This document shows positions 4,918 through 8,446 of a stretch of DNA of 8,446 nucleotides, one piece after another. How positions within the stretch are numbered: position 1 is the first letter of the stretch; each line of letters begins with the position of its first letter. The stretch comes from Patescibacteria group bacterium. Lineage in GTDB: Bacteria > Patescibacteriota > Minisyncoccia > Phycocordibacterales > DATDWN01. Both the position numbers and the translations under genes were made by a program. The stretch is taken from the NCBI GenBank assembly GCA_030916785.1, contig JAUPVY010000022.1, forward strand, positions 1 to 8,446, read 5' to 3'. The notes under the pieces were generated by a model. The model saw only the letters and a program-made list of their open reading frames with translations, searched no databases and was not told the origin of the DNA.

Positions 4918-4947
4918 TTACCAAAAAACCTAGCGAAATGGTACAAT
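4918..4947 (+). promoter_or_regulatory. Promoter of the carboxypeptidase gene, extended -10, leaderless
   Basis: TTACCA (4918-4923, 4/6), an 18-bp spacer, then TACAAT (4942-4947) with TG at 4939-4940. It ends 7 nt before ATG 4955. An upstream in-frame ATG at 4946 overlaps the -10 box itself, so it cannot be the start of a transcript from this promoter. Confidence 0.65.
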
Positions 4948-4954
4948 GACTCTC

Positions 4955-5878
4955 ATGAAAGAGAGCAGGATGATTAAACTTGTAACCTCACAAACCCCCC
5001 CAACCTACGGAGTATCTCTGTTTATTTTTATTGCTGTGGGTTTTATAGGATTTGGTAGTTATAAATACTACACACAAAGTGTAGATTTAAAATATACTCA
5101 AATACAGTTAAATGATTTAACTGAAAATTCCAACCAGAACATTCTGATACTGAGAGAAAAAATACAGGCCATGAAGGATGAAAATACTGGTCTATATTCT
5201 TCCTTAGAAGCAGAACAAACAAGAAACAACCAGTTCAGCGAACAAGTAGAATCTATGTCTACAGTAGTCGGTCAGTTATACAAACTAAGTAAAACAGACC
5301 GGGAGCTTCTACAAAAATATTCAAATATATATTTTCTAAATGAAAATTACACACCATCACAGCTATCAGAAATTGATGCAACTTTTTTATTAAGAAAAAC
5401 AAAACCAGAAACTATACACTCGAGCATTAAACCTTACCTAGAAAACATGCTAAAGGCTGCTACAGCTGATTCTATGCCTATTTTAGTACTTTCTGCATAT
5501 AGGTCATTTGGTACACAGGCAGCCTTAAAAACGGGCTACAAGGTCACCTATGGCACCACAGCGGCCAACAAATTCTCGGCAGATCAGGGATACTCCGAAC
5601 ACCAGCTCGGCAGTACGGCTGATTTCACGACACCAACTGGAGGTGAAACACTAAATGGATTTGATAAAACCGACAGTTTCAAATGGATGACTCAGAATGC
5701 TTACAAATATGGTTTTATACTGTCATATCCGAAAGGAAATAAATTCTACCAATATGAGCCATGGCACTGGCGATTCGTGGGAGTTGAACTGGCAACAAAA
5801 ATGCACCAAGAAAATAAAAACTTCTACGATATGGACCAAAGAGAGATAAACGACTTTTTAGTTAAAATATTTGATTAG
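4955..5878 (+). CDS. Membrane-anchored D-alanyl-D-alanine carboxypeptidase, VanY type
   Basis: A 307-residue protein that trims the terminal D-alanine from peptidoglycan stem peptides outside the membrane. Residues 19-36 form an uncleaved membrane anchor (VSLFIFIAVGFIGFG), and about 45-110 is a polar helical stalk, probably coiled coil. The C-terminal part is a zinc LAS/VanY peptidase (PF02557): VLSAYRS (178-184), SEHQLGSTADF (214-224) with zinc ligands H216 and D223, and EPWHWRFVG (268-276) with catalytic base E268 and third ligand H271. All catalytic residues are present. ATG 4955 is chosen because a -10 box ends 7 nt before it; the ATG at 4946 lies inside that box. ATG 4970 is also possible and would still include the anchor. 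The gene converges on the sigma/DUF5667 operon with 10 bp between stops. Confidence 0.92.
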   Translation: MKESRMIKLVTSQTPPTYGVSLFIFIAVGFIGFGSYKYYTQSVDLKYTQIQLNDLTENSNQNILILREKIQAMKDENTGLYSSLEAEQTRNNQFSEQVESMSTVVGQLYKLSKTDRELLQKYSNIYFLNENYTPSQLSEIDATFLLRKTKPETIHSSIKPYLENMLKAATADSMPILVLSAYRSFGTQAALKTGYKVTYGTTAANKFSADQGYSEHQLGSTADFTTPTGGETLNGFDKTDSFKWMTQNAYKYGFILSYPKGNKFYQYEPWHWRFVGVELATKMHQENKNFYDMDQREINDFLVKIFD

Positions 5879-5894
5879 GATATAAAATCTAATC
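5873..5894. repeat. Small inverted repeat formed by two convergent stop codons
   Basis: GATTAG (5873-5878) and CTAATC (5889-5894) pair, each containing the last Asp codon and TAG stop of the converging genes. Including AT pairs and one bulged G, the stem reaches about 8 bp around an ATAAA loop. There is no solid T-tract, so terminator activity in either direction would be weak. Confidence 0.35.
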
Positions 5895-6668
5895 ATCTTC
5901 ATATTCATCAGAATCACGATCTTCTGAATCTCCTCGTGTTTTTACACCATCTTCATCTTGTTTAAATTCTTCTTCATCTTCTTCATCATCACTATGATCT
6001 TTTTTGTTTCTGTTTATCTCACTTTCTACATGAGTCTTAACGCTTCTTAAGTTTTTTAAATTTTCTCTAGTGTCGTCGTTCAAATCTAGATCTTCTGATA
6101 ACTTATCAATATCATCATTCTGTAAAGACACAGAATCCTCAAAAACCGACAGAAGCTCCTCTGCTTTAACATCGTCTCCTTCATTTTTTAATTTTTCTAT
6201 ATTTTTCTCTATTTTTTCAAAATGTTTTTGAAACTCAACCTCTAGCTTAAGAGCTTTTTCCTCAGTTAACCCACCCTTAGAGGCCAGTTCTTTGGCCTCT
6301 TTTAAACGAGCTACGGCATGCTCAGTAGATACTTTTGTCTTTGCTTTCGTCCCTACAGCCACAACTGACTGCACTGATTCATTAAATTTTTTGACTGGAT
6401 ACAGAGTATCTCCTGGCAAAGAACTATTAGAAGCTAGGACTGTGCCACTGGTCAACACAAATATCAAAGCAGCCGTCACAGGCAAAACAATTGTTCTTTG
6501 TTTTGATATGGTCCAAACCGTAGAGTAAAATGGAGATTTTATTGGTCTGTCAAAATAAACCTTCTCGACAGGATTAGCTTCTACATATTTATTTAAATTC
6601 AAAACCATTTGGGATTTTTCATCCGTTGTTAATGCTTCTTTTTTTATTTTTGAGAATAATTTGTCCAT
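5889..6668 (-). CDS. DUF5667 single-pass membrane protein, putative anti-sigma factor
   Basis: A 259-residue type II-like membrane protein. Residues 1-57 form a polar, helical, probably cytoplasmic part; 58-79 is one membrane helix (TIVLPVTAALIFVLTSGTVLA). Right after it comes SLPGDTLYPVKKFNESVQ (83-100), the hallmark of DUF5667. Residues 110-220 are long charged helices, likely coiled coil outside the cell, and 223-259 is a highly acidic tail (DDEEDEEE, DSEDRDSDEYEDD). The gene starts 4 nt after the stop of the ECF sigma gene on the same strand, without a Shine-Dalgarno, so the two are one operon and may be translationally coupled. A membrane protein with a cytoplasmic N-terminal part, encoded directly behind an ECF sigma gene, is the usual arrangement of an anti-sigma factor. 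I see no zinc-binding HxxxCxxC motif of the ZAS class, so that role is inferred from context. Confidence 0.85.
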   Translation of the reverse strand: MDKLFSKIKKEALTTDEKSQMVLNLNKYVEANPVEKVYFDRPIKSPFYSTVWTISKQRTIVLPVTAALIFVLTSGTVLASNSSLPGDTLYPVKKFNESVQSVVAVGTKAKTKVSTEHAVARLKEAKELASKGGLTEEKALKLEVEFQKHFEKIEKNIEKLKNEGDDVKAEELLSVFEDSVSLQNDDIDKLSEDLDLNDDTRENLKNLRSVKTHVESEINRNKKDHSDDEEDEEEFKQDEDGVKTRGDSEDRDSDEYEDD

Positions 6669-6672
6669 ATTT

Positions 6673-7194
6673 TTATTTTTTTTGTTTTGCCAATATAATA
6701 TCTTTTAGTTTTTTCATGCCTCTGTTTATTCTAACTCCAACAGCGTTATCTGTATCACCTGTTATCTCGCTTATTTCCATAATGGTTTTTTCCTCAACAT
6801 ATTTTAGAAATAAAACTTCGGCATATACATCTGGTAACTCCTGAAGTAGAGCTAGAGCTTGCGCCCCATCAATCTTATCTGCCCAAGATGCTGTGTCATC
6901 AAACCCCACCTCATATCCAAGATCGGAAAGAGTATCTAGTGACTGGGTTCTACCATCTCTTCTATTTGTTTTTCTATACTCATCGATAATGAGGTTACCA
7001 GCAATTTTATATAAAAACGCACGAGCATTTTTTATTTCATTGCCTTTTGATAGGTAAAGCCACATTTTCATAAATGCTTCTTGTGCCACATCTTTAGCTT
7101 TTTCTCTATCACTAAGCTTAAATAGAGCAAAACGAAAAACTTCGTCAGAATATAGATTATATGATTCAAGGAACATGGTTTTTGTGTCTTTCAT
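6673..7194 (-). CDS. ECF-type RNA polymerase sigma factor
   Basis: A 173-residue two-domain sigma factor. Residues 9-78 are sigma region 2: YSDEVFRFALFKLSDREKAKDVAQEAFMKMW contains the core-binding helix and the conserved DVAQEAFMKMW, and ARAFLYKIAGNLIIDEYRK is region 2.3/2.4, which melts and reads the -10. Residues 112-168 are region 4.2: LLQELPDVYAEVLFLKYVEEKTIMEISEITG followed by the recognition helix around NAVGVRINRGMKKLK, which reads the -35. A linker of about 30 residues joins them; region 3 is absent, as in the ECF class. It is the first gene of an operon with the DUF5667 membrane protein. A GTAAG-16-CGTCTA promoter ends 5 nt before its ATG and is repeated in front of the divergent gene at 7350, suggesting autoregulation. 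Confidence 0.93.
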   Translation of the reverse strand: MKDTKTMFLESYNLYSDEVFRFALFKLSDREKAKDVAQEAFMKMWLYLSKGNEIKNARAFLYKIAGNLIIDEYRKTNRRDGRTQSLDTLSDLGYEVGFDDTASWADKIDGAQALALLQELPDVYAEVLFLKYVEEKTIMEISEITGDTDNAVGVRINRGMKKLKDIILAKQKK

Positions 7195-7199
7195 AGTTA

Positions 7200-7226
7200 T
7201 AGACGATAGTATTAGTCATTTCTTAC
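7200..7226 (-). promoter_or_regulatory. ECF-type promoter of the sigma/DUF5667 operon
   Basis: Minus strand: GTAAG (7226-7222), 16 bp, then CGTCTA (7205-7200). This matches the general ECF format of an AAC/AAG-type -35 and a CGTC-type -10 with 16 bp between. With a usual start site about 8 nt after CGTC, transcription begins at or near ATG 7194, so the mRNA would be leaderless. The same motif faces the other way at 7252-7278. No vegetative promoter is apparent for this gene. Confidence 0.7.
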
Positions 7227-7251
7227 CGGAGACCAGACTAGCATATAGGAT

Positions 7252-7278
7252 GTAAGTCAACACTACTTGTATCGTCTA
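7252..7278 (+). promoter_or_regulatory. ECF-type promoter of the secreted Ig-like protein gene
   Basis: GTAAG (7252-7256), 16 bp, then CGTCTA (7273-7278). Aligned with the promoter of the sigma gene, 20 of 27 positions are identical, including all of TATCGTCTA and GTAAG and an ACTA inside the spacer. The predicted start site near 7284 gives a leader of about 66 nt, very A/T-rich and without a Shine-Dalgarno. Confidence 0.7.
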
Positions 7279-7285
7279 CTCTATT

Positions 7286-7304
7286 ATAACAAATTATTTG
7301 TTAT
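7286..7304. repeat. 19-nt palindrome at the 5' end of the leader of the gene at 7350
   Basis: ATAACAAAT (7286-7294) and ATTTGTTAT (7296-7304) are perfect reverse complements around one T. They start 8 bp after the ECF -10 box, just past the predicted start site. It could be an operator for a dimeric repressor, or a stem-loop at the very 5' end of the mRNA that protects it from decay. Confidence 0.55.
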
Positions 7305-7349
7305 GAGTACGTTTAATTATAAATTTATTAATAATAAAAAAATATAACA

Positions 7350-8378
7350 ATGAAATCTATCAAAACGATCATTTCTAACAAGTTTTTAGCAAAAATAGTG
7401 CCAGTTGGATTAGGAGTTCTTATATTAGTACCTTTTATGCCAGTAATAGCATTTGCTGTATCTGACACTACCCCACCCTCTGTTTCAATTACCCTTCCAT
7501 TAAACGGTGCGACGGTATCTAGTGCTGTTTCAGTTGGAGCAAACGCTTCTGATATTAGTGTTACTTCGGGCGCATGTGTCGTGACGATACTTGGTGTTAG
7601 CTACGATGTCACAACTCTTGTTAACACACACTCAGGCGGAAGTAGTGTTTTCAATGGAAAATGTGGTACTGACATGACAACTGCTTATCAAGGTCAACAC
7701 AGTTCAAGTGTTTCCAGAATGTCTCCTTATATTATTCCGACTGCCGGCATAGCAAAGATAGAGTTTTATGTAGATGGTGTATTAAAATCAAGTGATACTT
7801 CTTCTCCTTATAACTTCACTTGGGATTCAACAACTGTTACAAATGGTTCTCACACTTTATTGGCAAAAGCCTTTGACCTCTCAAACAACCACACAAACAG
7901 CGCCACTGTAAATGTTATTGTAAACAACACCGGAACAACAACTCCTCCTGTGACACCACCGGCAACAACTACGCCTCCAGGTATAGACAACACAGCGCCT
8001 ACAGTATCTTTGTCTGTGGCAACATCAACAAAAGGACCTTTTTGGTCAAAAAAACTAAAGGTTTCAGCTGTTGCTTCTGACAATATTGGTGTAACTAAAG
8101 TTAGATTCTATTTAGACGGTAAACTTATAAAGAAAGATGTGCACTCCCCTTACTCATTCTTTATGAAAACCAAAAAACTGTCTCTAGGACAACACACTCT
8201 AGTAGCAAAAGCATACGACTCTGCAAATAACGAAGGGATCTCGTCTGCTGTAACTTTCACAGTAAATAGCAATAAAGAAACACAAGTGAAAAAAGATGAC
8301 GATGAAAAGAAATCTAAAGATTTAAGACGAGACTCTAGAGACGACAGAGACCATGATGAGGACGAAAACGACAATTAA
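7350..8378 (+). CDS. Secreted Ig-like protein with an inserted cytochrome-b5-like heme domain
   Basis: A 342-residue exported protein. Residues 1-36 are a signal peptide (basic MKSIKTIISNKFLAK, hydrophobic core, cleavage likely after AFA). Two Big_7-type Ig-like domains follow. The first (43-192) has PSVSITLPLNGATVSS and IAKIEFYVDGVLK with SPYNFTWD and GSHTLLAKAFD. The second (217-305) has the same order with VRFYLDGKLI, SPYSF and GQHTLVAKAYD. In the first domain about 60 residues (70-131) interrupt the loop after NASD. They read CVVTILGVSYDVTTL, HSGG, CGTDMTTAY, QHSSS, matching cytochrome b5 (CWVVINGKVYDVT, HPGG, GKDATEAF, GHS), with candidate heme ligands H94 and H117. A Thr/Pro linker (194-211) joins the Ig domains. 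The C-terminus (308-342) is a highly charged K/D/R/E tail without a sorting motif. The gene diverges from the ECF sigma gene and shares its promoter motif. Confidence 0.88.
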   Translation: MKSIKTIISNKFLAKIVPVGLGVLILVPFMPVIAFAVSDTTPPSVSITLPLNGATVSSAVSVGANASDISVTSGACVVTILGVSYDVTTLVNTHSGGSSVFNGKCGTDMTTAYQGQHSSSVSRMSPYIIPTAGIAKIEFYVDGVLKSSDTSSPYNFTWDSTTVTNGSHTLLAKAFDLSNNHTNSATVNVIVNNTGTTTPPVTPPATTTPPGIDNTAPTVSLSVATSTKGPFWSKKLKVSAVASDNIGVTKVRFYLDGKLIKKDVHSPYSFFMKTKKLSLGQHTLVAKAYDSANNEGISSAVTFTVNSNKETQVKKDDDEKKSKDLRRDSRDDRDHDEDENDN

Positions 8379-8397
8379 TTTTGAGGTTAAAGTTCTA

Positions 8398-8428
8398 AAC
8401 AAAAAACGCTATTTTAGCGTTTTTTGTT
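8398..8428 (+). terminator. Intrinsic terminator of the Ig-like protein gene
   Basis: A perfect 14-bp stem (8398-8411 with 8415-8428; core ACGCTA/TAGCGT) closes a TTT loop, with six T within the 3' arm (8420-8425). It lies 20 nt after the TAA stop. The A-run before and T-run after make it potentially bidirectional. Confidence 0.88.
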
Positions 8429-8432
8429 ATAA

Positions 8433-8446
8433 AGATCGGAAGAGCA
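8433..8446 (+). other. Residual Illumina TruSeq adapter at the contig end
   Basis: The last 14 bases, AGATCGGAAGAGCA, are identical to the start of the standard Illumina TruSeq read-through adapter. Their position at the very end of the sequence makes untrimmed adapter far more likely than genomic sequence. Real sequence probably ends at about 8432. Confidence 0.9.

Noticed and set aside
4946..4954. ATG 4946 as start of the carboxypeptidase
   Set aside because: It overlaps the TACAAT -10 box, so it would not be in the transcript; ATG 4955 fits the leaderless geometry of the other genes.
6292..6528. Plus-strand open frame opposite the DUF5667 gene
   Set aside because: It is a shadow of the well-supported DUF5667 coding sequence and has no promoter or ribosome-binding site.
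6920..6932. AGATCGGAAAGAG, similar to the Illumina adapter
   Set aside because: It has an extra A compared with the adapter and lies inside the intact sigma-factor coding sequence, so it is a chance resemblance.
7850..8374. Minus-strand open frames opposite the Ig-like protein gene
   Set aside because: They are low-complexity shadows (Ser/Phe-rich) of the charged tail and Thr/Pro linker of the real gene.
1..8446. Searched by eye for CRISPR arrays, tRNA/rRNA genes, insertion sequences, transposase or integrase genes and attachment sites
   Set aside because: No regularly spaced repeats, cloverleaf-like sequence, terminal inverted repeats or recombinase motifs were seen.

Overview
The window looks like the end of a contig from an uncultivated Patescibacteria (CPR) bacterium, probably of the Parcubacteria type. 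The reasons are the AT-rich background (about 36% G+C by hand count in the SET gene), short compact genes, and a gene set common in that group: a secreted peptidoglycan-binding/fibronectin-III protein, an Lmo0937-type mini membrane protein, a DUF5667 membrane protein paired with an ECF sigma factor, Ig-like secreted proteins, and a cysteine-rich YdeI/OmpD-associated protein. The standard code fits: every gene is open with TGA read as stop. The last 14 bases match the start of the Illumina TruSeq adapter and are probably not genomic.

Layout. 1-174 is the end of a GC-rich gene with its own terminator. 267-293 is a long perfect palindrome. 301-612 (-) YdeI/OmpD-like and 696-1142 (+) SRPBCC protein diverge, and a 55-residue membrane protein (1164-1331) follows the latter. 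1396-1725 is a second GC-rich gene with a consensus promoter, a Shine-Dalgarno and a strong terminator. 1819-2241 encodes a SET-domain methyltransferase. 2283-2432 and 2439-3104 (-) form a two-gene unit (mini membrane protein and secreted PG-binding/FnIII protein). 3353-4057 (-) is a multi-pass membrane protein divergent from 4103-4912 (+), an aldose-1-epimerase-like protein. 4955-5878 (+) is a membrane-anchored VanY-type D,D-carboxypeptidase. It converges on a sigma/anti-sigma-like operon on the minus strand (6673-7194, then 5889-6668). 7350-8378 (+), divergent from the sigma gene, encodes a secreted Ig-like protein with what looks like a cytochrome-b5-type heme domain inserted in its first Ig fold.

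How it fits together. The strongest candidate for an undescribed system is 5889-8378. The ECF sigma gene and the divergent surface-protein gene carry nearly the same bipartite promoter (GTAAG, 16 bp, CGTCTA; 20 of 27 positions identical) in opposite orientation. This suggests the sigma factor drives itself, its putative membrane-bound anti-sigma partner, and a heme-domain surface protein: an envelope or redox/heme-responsive circuit. Most other genes in the window concern the cell envelope.

A second theme is gene expression. Five AT-rich genes have an extended -10 box (TGnTAnAnT) ending exactly 6-7 nt before the ATG, which predicts leaderless mRNAs, whereas the GC-rich gene at 1396 has a consensus promoter and a perfect Shine-Dalgarno.
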